DNA of 64,000 nucleotides from positions 1 to 64,000 of the forward strand of contig JAXGGA010002883.1 of NCBI GenBank assembly GCA_038373865.1, read 5' to 3'. The notes under the pieces were generated by a model. The model saw nothing but the letters and a program-made list of their open reading frames with translations, was not told the origin of the DNA and made no database searches. The translations under genes and the position numbers were made by a program. Shown one piece after another: positions 24,152 through 36,449 of this stretch. Origin of the DNA: Uloborus plumipes. Lineage: Eukaryota; Arthropoda; Arachnida; Araneae; Uloboridae. Position 1 is the stretch's first letter; each line of letters begins with the position of its first letter.

Positions 24152-24827
24152 CACTGTAAAAAAAATTGTTGTTGTTACAGTATGGTACAGCTAATTTTAT
24201 AGTGACTAAAAATTGCTAGTTTTGCACTAAAAATTGTAAAATTGCTAATTTTGCACTTATAAACTGTAAAATTGCTAATTTTACACTAATAAACTGTACA
24301 ATTGCTACTTTACAGTACCAAACTATAAAATTGCTAGTTTAGAGTTTATTACCGTACATTTTACAATTTCAAACTGGAACCTCTGCTGCCAGTATTATAC
24401 TGTTGTTTTTACAGTATAATACAGCAAATTTTGTGGTAATCAACTGTAAAAGTGTGGTAAGAAACTAAAATTGCTGCTTTACACTAATAAACTGTAAAAC
24501 TGCTAATTTTACAGTTTATTACTGTGCATTTTACAGTTTTAAGCTGGAACCTCTGCTGCCAGTATTATACTGTTGTTTTTCCTGTATTATTCTCTTTCTT
24601 TGGGTGCCTTGACTGCAAAAAATAAACTGTTTTTACAGTATAATACAGCAGAGGTTCAATTAAAAGCTGTATAATGCACAGTAATAAACTGTAAAATTAG
24701 CAGTTTTACAGTTTATTACTATAAAATTTGCTATTTCACAATTTATTAACATTAAACAGCAGTATAATACTGGCAGCAGAGGTTTCAGTTTAAAACTGCT
24801 AAGATGCACAGTAATGAACTGACAATA
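24152..24827. mobile_element. TGTAAAA-palindrome MITE, cluster 5, left part
   Basis: It starts CACTGTAAAAAAAATTG and holds about three rounds of the palindromic module set, making it longer than the other clusters. Foldback 2 interrupts it at 24828. The remainder resumes at 27600 and ends TTTTTTACAGTG at 27809. Confidence 0.7.
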
Positions 24828-27599
24828 GGGTCATTCCATTTTAAATCAACAAATGGGGTGCGCATCACCATTTTTGATTTTGATGAAAATTTGCATGTGT
24901 ATTCCTTTTACTTCCCAGAGCTCAAAATAGTGTTCATTTTATTTTTAAAAAATTTACCCTTTGATATATAGGCCCTTTTTGTTGTTGGCAACAGCGAAAA
25001 TCGGGCGTTTTGATGCTTTGTCTTATGAACTATAACTTTTTTTCTATCAAAGATTTTGAGCTCAACTATAGCTCATTGGAAATCTAAGAAAAAGATCTTT
25101 TTATATATGCTATCAATAAATTTCAGATTTAAAAAAAATACTTATTTTTTCACGGTCAAAGTTCACGACGAAAATGACATTTTTTACAACTTTCGAACAT
25201 TAAAAAACCCATGAAGGGTTCAAAGTAACAAGCCGATTTTTTCATCATATATTCATAGTCATGGCTACTTACTGTATAAAAAAAATTGGCTTGTTATTCC
25301 ATCCCCTTTATGAGATATGCCCCCCCCAAAGTTGTAAATTTTTTAAAAAATCCAATTTTCAGCGCTAAAAAATGCATGTGGGGGGCATGATAAAATTTTT
25401 TTCATTTATGGTATTTTAAGTACTTTTTACCAGCTTTCTAATAAAACAAAAATTGAGTTGTTATTCAAAGGCGTTTGGCAGATATAAGGGACTGAACTTT
25501 CAAAAAATTGCACAAAAACAACACGATTATTTTCATATTTTTAAATCTTTTTTTTAATTTAAATGTAATTATATACCTTATTCTTTGCCTTAAATGCTAA
25601 AAGGCTAAGAAGACCCATGAAGAAACATATTTAAAGTTTAATAAGATAATTTAATATTTTTAACACCTGGGAATATAGAATACCACTAAACTTGTCTGAT
25701 TTTTAAACATCTGATTGCTACCTACAACAGGACTGAGCATTTCTCAACTTGTCCAGGTTTGTTCATACCATGTGGTCATCCTTGTTCTGACTTGCTCTCA
25801 CATGTGTATCTTAGTTGTCTTTCAAATTCTGAAAGAAGTAGGTTGTTGAGCTAGTGTTTCTGCTGTAAAATCTTGTGAAGTTGATGTGATTTCTTTTCAT
25901 TTCAAGTTCATTCATATTCACAGAATGTTTTGTTAAAGGTAAAAGAAGAAGTTCTTTAGAATCCTTAAATATAAATTTAAATTTGTCTTTCTGCATGTAA
26001 ACTGTGAATAAGTTATGGATAACCCTAAATGCTCCATAGGAGTTTTTGAGAATGATGATTGTAATATTTTAAGTTACAGTAGGCAGTCTACTGTAAATAG
26101 TATTTCTGAGTACAGTGATGATGATAAAACTTTACTGCACCTGAGAACTAGGTGTAAAACTATTGAAACTGTTTGTACCTACCAGCAAGAAATTCCATAA
26201 AGGTGGCAAAACTTGGCAAGAAATTTTTTTGCATGGTAGGTACAAACAGTTTCAATAGTTTTACACCCAGTACTCAGGTGCAGTAAAGTTTTATCATCAT
26301 CACTGTACTCAGAAATACTATTTACAGTAGACTGCCTACTGTAACTTAAAATATTACAATCATCATTCTCAAAAACTCCTATGGAGCATTTAGGGTTATC
26401 CATAACTTATTCACAGTTTACATGCAGAAAGACAAATTTAAATTTATATTTAAGGATTCTAAAGAATTTCTTCTTTTACCTTTAACAAAACATTCTGTGA
26501 ATATGAATGAACTTGAAATGAAAAGAAATCACATCAGCTTCACAAGATTTTACAGCAGAAACACTAGCTCAACAACCTACTTCTTTCAGAATTTGAAAGA
26601 CAACTAAGATACACATGTGAGAGCAAGTCAGAACAAGGATGACCACATGGTATGAACAAACCTGGACAAGTTGAGAAATGCTCAGTCCTGTTGTAGGTAG
26701 CAATCAGATGTTTAAAAATCAGACAAGTTTAGTGGTATTCTATATTCCCAGGTGTTAAAAATATTAAATTATCTTATTAAACTTTAAATATGTTTCTTCA
26801 TGGGTCTTCTTAGCCTTTTAGCATTTAAGGCAAAGAATAAGGTATATAATTACATTTAAATTAAAAAAAAGATTTAAAAAAATGAAAATAATCGTGTTGT
26901 TTTTGTGCAATTTTTTGAAAGTTCAGTCCCTTATATCTGCCAAACGCCTTTGAATAACAACTCAATTTTTGTTTTATTAGAAAGCTGGTAAAAAGTACTT
27001 AAAATACCACAAATGAAAAAAATTTTATCATGCCCCCCACATGCATTTTTTTAGCGTTGAAAATTGGATTTTTTAAAAAATTTACAACTTTGGGGGGGCA
27101 TATCTCATAAAGGGGATGGAATAACAAGCCAATTTTTTTTATACAGTAAGTAGCCATGACTATGAATATATGATGAAAAAATCGGCTTGTTACTTTGAAC
27201 CCTTCATGGGTTTTTTAATGTTCGAAAGTTGTAAAAAATATCATTTTCGTCGTGAACTTTGACCGTGAAAAAATAAGTATTTTTTTTAAATCTGAAATTT
27301 ATTGATAGCATATATAAAAAGATCTTTTTCTTAGCTTTCTAATGAGCTATAGTTGAGCTCAAAATCTTTGATAGAAAAAAAGTTATAGTTCATAAGACAA
27401 AGCATCAAAACGCCCGATTTTCGCTGTTGCCAACAACAAAAAGGGCCTATATATCAAAGGGTAAATTTTTTAAAAATAAAACGAACACTATTTTGAGCTC
27501 TGGGAAGTAAAAGGAATACACATGCAAATTTTCATCAAAATCAAAAATGGTGATGCAACAACTTTTTTGAAAATTTGTTGATTTAAAATGGAATGACCC
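24828..27599. mobile_element. Giant foldback (palindromic) transposon 2
   Basis: The left arm (24828-26184) and right arm (26234-27599) are near-perfect reverse complements around a 49-bp loop. The terminus is GGGTCATTCCATTTTAAATC on the left and its complement on the right. The flanking direct repeat AATA (24824-24827 and 27600-27603) splits a TGTAAAA module, so the insertion point is unambiguous. Two short coding remnants are mirrored: MDNPKCSIGVFENDDC... (26015-26200 + and 26179-26403 -) and MQKDKFKFIFKDSKE... (25811-25996 - and 26422-26607 +). No transposase was found. Confidence 0.88.
26015..26403. pseudogene. Mirrored coding remnant at the foldback 2 centre
   Basis: The same protein fragment is read outward-to-centre on both strands: + from 26015 and - from 26403. 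The minus copy runs further into the loop, ending CKTIETVCTYHAKKFLAKFC. The Cys/His spacing near its end (C..E.VC.YH..KFL) resembles, from memory, the N-terminal part of uncharacterised transposon-encoded proteins of arthropods and cnidarians. It is probably a captured or residual transposon ORF, too short to be functional. The family assignment is an inference. Confidence 0.45.
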
Positions 27600-27809
27600 A
27601 ATAGCAATTTTACAGTTTACTACTGTGAACTAGCAATTTTTAGCGCCCTGCTCCACATTGACGTAAAGCAGAAAAATAAAGCAGAAACGTAAAGGGCCCT
27701 TACACCTTACTACTGTAAAATTAGCAGTTTTACAATTTATTGCGGTAAAATTACTATTAAACTAGCTGCATTGTACTGTAAAAATAACATTTATTTTTTT
27801 TTTACAGTG
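27600..27809. mobile_element. TGTAAAA-palindrome MITE, cluster 5, right part
   Basis: This is the continuation of the element begun at 24152. It includes a foreign-looking patch at 27640-27705 (CGCCCTGCTCCACATTGACG), then GTAAAATTAGCAGTTTTACA and the terminus TTTTTTTTTACAGTG. Confidence 0.65.
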
Positions 27810-29589
27810 CATAGGGTTTTTTTTTTTTTTTGTTCACCGAAAGTTTTGATTAAGAATACAGTTTTTCCAAAATGAAGCGTAAATCAATTTAAATTTCCGT
27901 GCAATTCTGTCGTGCATTTAATTTCATTCAAAAACTAGAATGTTTTCCTACCAATTTTTCTTTTTTTTCCTTTTTAAGGTTCTGCATGAATTAGGGGAAA
28001 AAAAAAATTCGAAGATGGTCCAATATTATCACTCAAAATATACATTAAATCATGTCTAAAATTATATTTCGAGGAAAAATAAGTGACCTGATTCATTCAA
28101 ACCTGGATCATGTCAACTGTATCGGAATGAGTGGAATAATTTGCATTACAAATTCTAAATTATAAAGGAATGGTTATGCGCATTCAAATTTATTAAATAC
28201 GAGAAATAAGTATGTACTGTACCTTAACTTAAAAACTTTTATGTATTTTGTTTTATTAAAATTTAAAGCAAAAAAACTTAATGTCCATAAATATCAATAA
28301 ACACAGCTTAAATAGTTTCTCCAGTATTAATTATTATGACAACGTCAATTCAGATTTTTAGCACAGGGACTAGTTTTTTTTTCCATAGTGGTCCTTTCAA
28401 TTTTCGCTTTTTTTTTCTGAAGGTGGCGAAAAGTCATACTTCATATTCCATTTGCAGCCAAGCCCGCCCCTGTAATTACGCAGATGCTTAACTCGAAATG
28501 ATTCCCTCTTTGTGCGAGTGCATGTTTATGCAATTGACTACATCACTCACGTACAAGAACGAATGAAGTTCCGTGGAAGCCGTTTGTTCTGTTACAACCT
28601 TTCCACCGTGGGAAAGATACTGGGTCGGGATCTGCCGTTGACCCTCCTCTCCCCTTTCAAGGACACTTCAAAGAAAAGATATTTCTCTTTTTTCTATGAG
28701 ACTCCGCCGAAAAATTACCGTTCTTGGTGAGCAATAAAGTGCATGTGTGAGGTTCTTTTTTGTACTTGGGAAAAATGTAATGTGGTTTAGATAGGCGTTT
28801 GCGTTTGTGAGGGTGATTCGAAAGATTAAAGGTTTTTTTTTTTTGCTTTCTGTCATGAATGGCTGAATTCTTCAAGTTCAGCTTTTGTGTCTTGTTTGGG
28901 AGTGGTATAAATTTATTTGGAAAATTGTCTGTTTGTATTCAGGGGTTCCTATCAGTGGCGAATTTACCATTTCGTAATTGCGAAGGGGCCTTCACAATAG
29001 GGACAATATATATAGGTTCAAAAATGCAACATAGTTTGCTTTACATAGCTCTGTGACAAAGGGACCCAAAAAAGACATTGCGGGGCGTTCTCAAACCAGT
29101 AAATCCGCCGCTGATGCCCTGCAAGGGTGATGATGTACCCCCCTCTCTTCAAGAACGAGACTCTCGACCCTAGGTTCTGGTTCAAAATTAAGAACAGAGC
29201 CCTATCCCCGGTTAAACCACGAAGCTGTGCTAGGTACGGGGGACCCTGGAGTGTGAAATTAAATGAATGAATGAAAATGAGATAGGAAAAAACCCTTTAA
29301 AATTACCCCGCCTTAAACATTCTGCTTCTGCCCCCCACCCTTCCCTCGTGGGCACCCCTTATGACCATTTTATAAAATTTCGTCAAACTTTAAGTGATTT
29401 TCAAAATTGCGCACATTGTGGAAAATCAGTTTCTTTCCCCTAAGGAACAAAGTAAAAATTTTAACTAAAAAAGAAGATTCTGTTTTTAATGCAATTGCAT
29501 CAAATATTTATTATTGTTTTGATCTTTTACTACAACTAAGTCGTATTCTATTGTCATTTGTCATTTTTCATTGTCATTTTTTTGGGGGA
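27810..29589. other. No gene confidently recognised
   Basis: AT-rich sequence, with slightly GC-rich patches near 28500-28650 and 29060-29260 that may be old repeats. No exon with conserved residues was identified. Confidence 0.4.
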
Positions 29590-29788
29590 AAATCAGTGTT
29601 AATTTCAATGCAGACTCAAGTGATATGAATTGGCGTTACCACTTGGCGATATGTCGCCAAGCTTTTGGTCGCCAAGTGTTTGACGCCAACTTGGCGACAA
29701 ATTTGGCAAAAAAAATTTTTTTGAATTTGGGTTCAACTTGGCGCTATTGGCGATATTTTGAGAAAAATTCACTGAATGATGTTCAACT
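29590..29788 (+). mobile_element. Helitron-family fragment, left part
   Basis: GGGGGAAAATCAGTGTTAATTTCAATGCAGAC and the TTGGCGATATGTCGCCAAGC palindromes match the 3' half of the element at 2824-4511 (about 4015-4195). The match breaks at TGAATGATGTT and resumes at 30551. Confidence 0.7.
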
Positions 29789-30550
29789 GAATGACTGATC
29801 AACTGGAACCAAATGCGTACTGGAGAACAGAGACTCTGCATCCATTCGCATCAAATCCTCTCGCGCCTCTTCGGCGCCAAACGAAATGAAATTAGGTGTG
29901 ATTTTACGGTGAGCATGGATTAAATAGGGTTGTGTTTTTTAAAATAAATTACGGCTGTTTTGAATGCTTAATTGCAACCAAAGGCTCAAAAATGCTTTTC
30001 AAGTTTATCTAAATAAGTACTTCGCACTTTTAAAAAAAACACGAGTTTACAAACCTCTTTTTTTTTAACCGAGCGGGCTCGGTCCCCTGGTACACGTTAG
30101 GGGTAATACGAGGAATGGTTGCCAAGTTGAAAATCGCCCCAGAATTAATTAACTCCGGTAAACTTGGGGGTCTGGGGTTTTTGGCCACGAGAAATCACGA
30201 GGTTTGGTTTTTCTAAATAAATTTGTCAAAAATATTGAACTTCAACACACTTCAATCTTTACACTGCTCACTTTGTACCATTTCTTTAATTGTATAATTT
30301 TTATTATCAATTACATTTTATTTCCTATGACTTTTCAAACTTAATCTTTGTATAGAATAGTTCCCTTTCCAAACTCTAACTTTGTTTAGAATAGTTTACA
30401 ATGGTGCACTTTAACCAGTTATCTTTTCAGCAATGGTTTCACAAATTTTCTTATGGCATGTATTGTTTTGATAACGCACAATTGAAAATTTAAATCTTCG
30501 AGTTAGCTTCGATACCTGTTTTCCTCGAGCGGAGCTCGGTCACCCGCTGG
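29789..30550 (+). mobile_element. Nested insertion ending in two Helitron-like hairpins
   Basis: This segment separates the two parts of a Helitron-family fragment. Its right edge is GAGCGGAGCTCGGTCACCCGCTGG, and an internal site at 30070-30093 reads CCGAGCGGGCTCGGTCCCCTGG. Both are a stem followed by CTGG, close to Helitron 3' ends. The host word TGATGTT occurs at both junctions. It may be two overlapping insertions; the element class is inferred. Confidence 0.5.
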
Positions 30551-30745
30551 TGATGTTAAAATCAGCAATATTTGGAAAATTAACCATTGTAAAATAGTTT
30601 TTGCATTGTTTCGTGGCAGATTAGGGGAGTAAATACTTGAATTTTTACCTTGCTCACTCCAAGCACTTTTTTTAACACTTAATGCAACTACAAAGAAATT
30701 TACACGTAAAAGGAAGTAGTGTGGGGTCCATACCAGATTTTTTTC
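30551..30745 (+). mobile_element. Helitron-family fragment, right part
   Basis: TGATGTTAAAATCAGCAATATTTGG through AGTGTGGGGTCCATACCAGATTTTT matches 4195-4385 of copy 1. It stops at the same point as the fragment at 50266-50735, short of the true 3' end. Confidence 0.7.
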
Positions 30746-31068
30746 TTTGGACTTTTGTGTGGTTTCTGTGTTATACTCGTATTTGTAAACCGAAAGAGTT
30801 TTCTATCCGTATTTATGACATTCCTACTTTTGCTAACGAGTAGCCGAAACTGAGTATTTACCTTCTACAAATAAAAAAATCCACAAGTTTCTACGAACGA
30901 GGATATCGGCGCCCGCGACAGTTCTCATTTCACATCACTTTAAATACATTTTCGCTTTGCTGCGTGTCCGCATATTGAGGCTTCAAATAACTCACGTCGT
31001 GTGTGTGTGACATATGATTTGCATTTTGCATTCCCCGAAAAGATAGTTGTAGCCTAAATGTATATGTA

Positions 31069-31382
31069 CACTGCGAAAAAAAACTGTTGTTTTTACAGTG
31101 TAACACTTACAGCAGAGGTTCCAGTTTAAACTACAAAAGCACAGCAATAAACTGTAAAACTAGCTATTGTGCAGTTTGTTACTGTAAAACTAGCAATTTG
31201 CAGTTTATTACCATAAAATTACATCTATTGTGCTGTAAAAACAACAGTTTAATGCTGGCAGCAGAGGTTACAGTTTAAAACTGTAAAATGCAATTTTACA
31301 GTTTATTACTGCAAATTAACAATTTTACAGTTTACTACAGTAAAACTAGCAATTTTAGTTTATTATTGTAAAATTAGCTGTA
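31069..31382. mobile_element. TGTAAAA-palindrome MITE, cluster 6, left part
   Basis: It starts CACTGCGAAAAAAAACTG after TA. Modules such as CAGCAGAGGTTCCAGTTTAAA and TTTTACAGTTTATTACTG follow. A second element interrupts it at 31383, and it resumes at 31854 to end at about 31891 (TTTTGTTTCAGTG). Confidence 0.7.
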
Positions 31383-31853
31383 GGGTAAGTGCTCCAGTAG
31401 TCGGCCATTTAAGAGATCTTTTGTTGATCTTGGCTAACCTAGAACTTTCAGCTATCAATACAGCAACAAAAACAAGGTAAAACTTAAGAATGAACCTTTC
31501 TGATAGTGAATCATCTACTTGTTTCAGAAATTAAAAAAAAAGTTATGTTAAAATCCAAGCTGTTATCAACACTAGTAAATGCTCCAGTAGTCGGCCACAG
31601 AATCATCTTCGCTGAAAAATAAGCAGAATCGCAATCTTGGATGACGGGCACACCATTCAAAATGAAATGACTCATTACTAATTCAAAAAAGGTACCCAAA
31701 AACTTAACTGCCACTGGTTGATGATAGAGGATAGGAATATGAATGTGTGAATGCGTCATATCTGATTTTGAATTAAAAATGTACTATTTATGAGGAGTTT
31801 TATGTCATTGTGGCCGACTGCTGGAGACTGGCCGACTACTGGAGAACTTACCC
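31383..31853. mobile_element. TA-flanked MITE, GGGTAAGTGCTCCAGTAGTC family, 471 bp
   Basis: The left end is GGGTAAGTGCTCCAGTAGTC and the right end is GACTACTGGAGAACTTACCC, a good inverted repeat. The flank is TA on both sides (31381-31382, 31854-31855), and the target TGTATTATACTG is restored when the element is removed. This fits a Tc1/mariner-type MITE. The terminal word GCTCCAGTAGTCGGCC also occurs inside at about 31571, and its complement near 31812. Confidence 0.82.
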
Positions 31854-32069
31854 TATTATACTGTAAAAACAACATCTATTTTGTTTCAGTGCAGTTAACG
31901 CTCTTTATTACGACGATTGGGCTAGTAAAATTCCCGAAGTTCTAGGCAAACAACCTCAAGATCTTAATTAACAAAACTTGTTCTCCTTTTTTTTTTTTTT
32001 TTTTTGCAATAATTACAACTATTATAGCTGGTCGATTATTATTTATCTTGAAAATGATGTAGTGAAAAA

Positions 32070-33754
32070 TCTCTACTAATAATAAAGCTGAAGGTGGGTC
32101 TGTCTGTCCTTCTTTCTGTCTGTGACGCGCGTAGCGCCAAAACCGTTCGGTCGATTTTCATGCCACTTGACACAAAATTAGTTTGTAGTGTATCATCATG
32201 TAGTTTTGCACCTCGAAGCGATTTTTCGAAAATTCCATTTCGTTCTTTTTCTATTCGAATTCTTAGCGGAAATTCGATAAAATAGGGAAGAAATATTCCA
32301 TACACATTTTCAAGTCTTATGTCATTCGAAAGCTTGAAATTTTCTGCACAAAATGAAGTTTTTTCGAAGTTTCTACGATCATCAGGAGAGCTGTAACAAT
32401 TGTTTTTAGAATCCCGGAATTCAAGGCTTACCTTCAGTAAAGCAAGCCAAACGATTCTTCAATGATTCAGCTCGAGAATAAAATTTGTTTGAAAAGAGAG
32501 ATGAAAAGAATTATTTTATCAACGGAAATCAACTTTTCATGTTGTTACCATGGTTACGTGTTCATACCTATTTTTGTTTCGTTCTTTTTCCAGCGTCGCC
32601 AGACGTAGTATTTTTGATACTACGGTAATATTTTTTCGGCCCAAATAAGGAGCGTAGTATTTTTCCGGCAACCCTGTTTCCAATATACTAATGACTTAAT
32701 TAAAAGATTTGGCGGATTTTTTTTTTTTTTTTTTCATTTTCATAGATTTCGCATTTCAGCAACATTGATTTTGGCAACGTTTGGAAACAGTAGTATTTTG
32801 TAATATTTTTTTTAGAGGAGGCGTAGTATTTTTTTGTTTCAATTCTCTGGCAACCCTGTCTTTTCCGGGTGAAAATGCTTTGGGACCTTACTTGGCGCGT
32901 TTTTGCGTGTCTCGCGGAAGTGAAAGCTCCGAGAGAAACTACGCAAAATAGCCAGGGTTACCACGCTTGGCGCGCCTATCGCCTATTTAGCGAGAAAAGG
33001 GTACCTAAAGCACAGATTAACCAAATATCGTATCAATTGCGTTATTGCATCGTTCGTTTTGTTTTTAAAGCTAGGAAATAAAACTTTCTTCTTCTTTTAA
33101 ACTTTGGTAAGATTTCTGTTGGTTTCTGTGAGCAACAAAATTGTTCTTATTTTCTCTTTTGGCTTATTTTTGTGCATCTCCCCTTGGGGTTGCATTCGAA
33201 TGTTCCAAGGGGGTGTTTTACCCCTTTTATGGAGTAAATCAGTGTTCATTTCAATGCAGACAAAAGTGATATGAATTGGCTCGACCACTTGGCAATATAT
33301 CGCCAAGCTTTTGGTCGTCAAGTTTTTGCCGCCAATTTGGCGACATATCGCCAAGTTGGCGAAAAAAATTGTTTTCTTTTTTATTTGGACTCAATTTGGC
33401 GCTATTGGCGATATTTTGCGAAAAATCCACTGAATGATGTTAAAATCGGCGATATTTAGGAGATTAATCATTGTAAAACATTTTTTTTGCATTGTTTCGT
33501 GGCAAACTAGGGATATAAATGTTTGAACTGTTATCTTGCTCACTCCAAGCACTATTTTAGCACTTAAGGCATCTACTAAGAAATTTACACGTAAAATTAA
33601 GTAGCGTGGGGTCCATACCAGATTTTTATATCATACTTTGAAGGAATTATAGTTGAATTACAACTAAAATAGAACATTTTTTCTGCTATATCAATTATTT
33701 TACAAATGAAATTTTAATTTTATACCATGGGCAAAGCCGTGCGGGTGCCGCTAG
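32070..33754 (+). mobile_element. Helitron-like non-autonomous element, copy 2
   Basis: It is collinear with 2824-4511. It starts TCTCTACTAATAATAAAGC after an A and ends GGGCAAAGCCGTGCGGGTGCCG plus CTAG before T, the expected A|T insertion site. It differs from copy 1 by small indels and an extra AGAGATGAAAAGAATTATTT-type segment near 32500. Confidence 0.82.
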
Positions 33755-35032
33755 TTGATAATAAATAGCAAAATAGATTTCTCAATAATCATTTCTTTGG
33801 AATGATTGCCTTCAACCCTCGTGGGTCCCTTGGGGTCATATGTGACCCCAATGCAATTTCTGCTAAATATGTCTTGTTAATCAACCATTTGTTTTATTGG
33901 CATTTTGTGACTTTACTGTTTTAGTTTTTTATGCAAAATAATGCAATTATTTTGTTTTGTTTTTCCCGAATTAGCATTTTTCGAACGCAAGATCCTTGCG
34001 GCCACTGACCCAGAATGCCAAAATAATTAACTACAGTTTTAAAAAACTAAAAAAATGCGCTTTTAGAGTTAACCAAACTACCTTAAGTTGTAGGATAGTA
34101 TTGAGTATAATTTTCTTAATACTATCATTAATACTAAAGGTTAAACTTACTGATTTCCCTCTAATTTTCAAAATTTTTGAATATCCGCTAAGTTTAAATG
34201 CACTTATAATACATCAACATGTAAGTTTAGCCTTTAGTGTTAATGATAGTATTAAATATATTACTTTTATGTTAGAAAAGAACGTGAATTTTTATCTTTT
34301 ATTCAGAGTTACCTACAAACAACTGAAACACTCCGAATATAAAGCAGTAAGTAACCGCCCGCCCTAAGCCAGGGCTAAGGCAGAAACATGCAATACACCA
34401 CCAACTCGGCTATTTCGATCCATGGACAGCTGTTTCGAGCTTATTATGCTTTCATCAGCATGGAATACGAAAGTAGTCGAGTTGGAGGCAAAAATCCTCT
34501 TATAAAGCAAAGAGAGCGAAAAAAAAACTGGTAGCTAATGTGAAATTAGAATACCAGCGGGCGACCGCACTTAGTATATCAATATACAATAATCTAGTTT
34601 AGCCTTTAGTTTTATACCTTTTCCTTTATATTTGTAAAGAACGTGAATTTTATCTTTTATTCAGAGTTACATACATACATACAAACTAACAAACCCACAT
34701 GTGAAACTAATAAAAGCGGATTATAAAAGGACTTAACTTTTGTCCAAGAGAACTGGATTGAAAATGTAGCTAAAAATGTCAGTAAGTACATATTTGAAAT
34801 TCACTTGCAAAAATCATTTGTTTCAGGTCTGCAACAGTTGCAAATAAATCTACAGTTATTGTGAGCTTTGCTCTAAAATTATTATTTTTAATGCATAAAC
34901 TAAATTTTACTTTGATTGCGTCTTTCTATTTTTATTTTTTTTACCATTAGAAAGTGTGTGAATTTAAAAAATGCATGTAACATTCAATAATCATAATAAA
35001 TTAATTAAGGGAAAAATTGGAGCTGTTTATGA
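33755..35032. other. Uncharacterised repeat-rich stretch
   Basis: The block AAGAACGTGAATTTT..TATTCAGAGTTAC occurs twice (about 34280 and 34638), and GTTTAGCCTTTAGT occurs at about 34226 and 34598, so a segment is duplicated. The intervening 34370-34500 piece (CAACTCGGCTATTTCGATCC) looks like a dispersed repeat. The 123-codon frame at 33996-34367 lies across these repeats and matches no family known to me. Confidence 0.4.
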
Positions 35033-35697
35033 CCCCAAGGCAGTGGCGTAGCTACAGCTTCTGCCGCCCGGGGCGGATCTTCAATTTGCCGCCCCTTTAT
35101 TTAAACGTACATAGACTGTTTATTATTTAGTCTGAGCAACGAAGATTGCTGGAAAATCGTACTCCTGGGTCAACATTTTAATCTAGTAACAGGATCATTG
35201 CTCACCTACGATTTTCATCTCGAAAGATAATCATGCGCAAAAAAAGCAACTAGATTTTGAAAAAAATTCTAGAAATAAAACTTTTGCATTAATATTTTTA
35301 TCAACGAAATCTTCAAGACAGGATCTTCAGAAAAAGGAAATTAAATTTATTAGCAAGTCAAAGATTAGAGTTCATGGCTCATACATCGTTTAAAGAGCCA
35401 CAAAGCATTTTTCTTCATGAAAATACTTCCTTGTACTGACAAACAGTAATATAACCATTAGATATTTTAACAGACATTGCTAGAAATGCAAGTTGGTTCA
35501 CTTTTAAAACACGAACAACATTAGAAACATTGAGCATAGCAAGTAGTTTTAATCCATCCATTATATTAAAATGATACCGCACATCTTTTAATTAGTTACC
35601 ATAAAATTAACATACATTCATTGTTTATAATTTAAATGTTCTTCAATTATAAATTTAGAAATACATTTTTATCTAAGTCAGAATTTATGGTTCTTAC

Positions 35698-36449
35698 TAG
35701 GGATGCATCGATAAGCAAATTGGCCGATTACCGATTACCGATTAATCGGTTTTTGATAATCGGTCGATTAATCGGCTGAGCCGATTAATGATAAGGATGA
35801 TTGTTTTTCTACTACTAATTTTACCATCACTGTTTCTTCTCTGCTATACAATTCCAAGTTTAGAAATAATAAGTAATTTATTTCTGAGAGAAGATTTTTT
35901 TTTTAAATTTTCCTAGTTTTCGCAAAATAATTTCGATATTTTATCAAATTTCTTAGAGCCAATTTTCATATTATTGTCAATAATATTAGTAACGCATTGT
36001 TAGTTATGTTAATTGGGCACAAAAATTCAAAACAAAAAAAAAGGAGAGGGGGGGGGGTCTGTGGTGAGGACTCTAATTTAGGGGTACTTTTAACTCATAT
36101 TTTTCAATAATTAGTAGCAATTTAATTTAATACTTTTATTCTTTGAAAATTAGAGGTTATATAAAAGCACTCTGCTAAGGAGAAAACTATCGCCAAATAA
36201 AAAATGTTGCAACATTGTCTATGTATATTTATTCAAAATAGGAGAATTCATTTAAGAAAAAACTTTATATCAACTGTGAGGACTATTACTATTGTTAATA
36301 AAATTATTCATCATAGTTTCTCAGTGAACGTATACTTTAAAGACCAATATTTAAAAAATATTTTTTCGGCCGATTAATCGGCCCCATTTTGCCGATTATT
36401 AGTAATCTGCAAAGTAGCCGATTATGGCCGATTAATCGGTGCATCCCTA
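35698..36449. mobile_element. Nested hAT-type element, TAGGGATGCATCGAT family, 752 bp
   Basis: The left terminus is TAGGGATGCATCGATAA and the right is ATCGGTGCATCCCTA. Subterminal arrays of CGATTAATCGG occur at both ends. The 8-bp flank GTTCTTAC is perfect on both sides (35690-35697, 36450-36457). A right-end fragment of the same family is at 6909-7039. Confidence 0.87.

Noticed and set aside
33996..34367. 123-codon open frame on the + strand
   Set aside because: It crosses a segment that is partly duplicated at 34598-34676 and has low-complexity Leu/Ile content. No family recognised.
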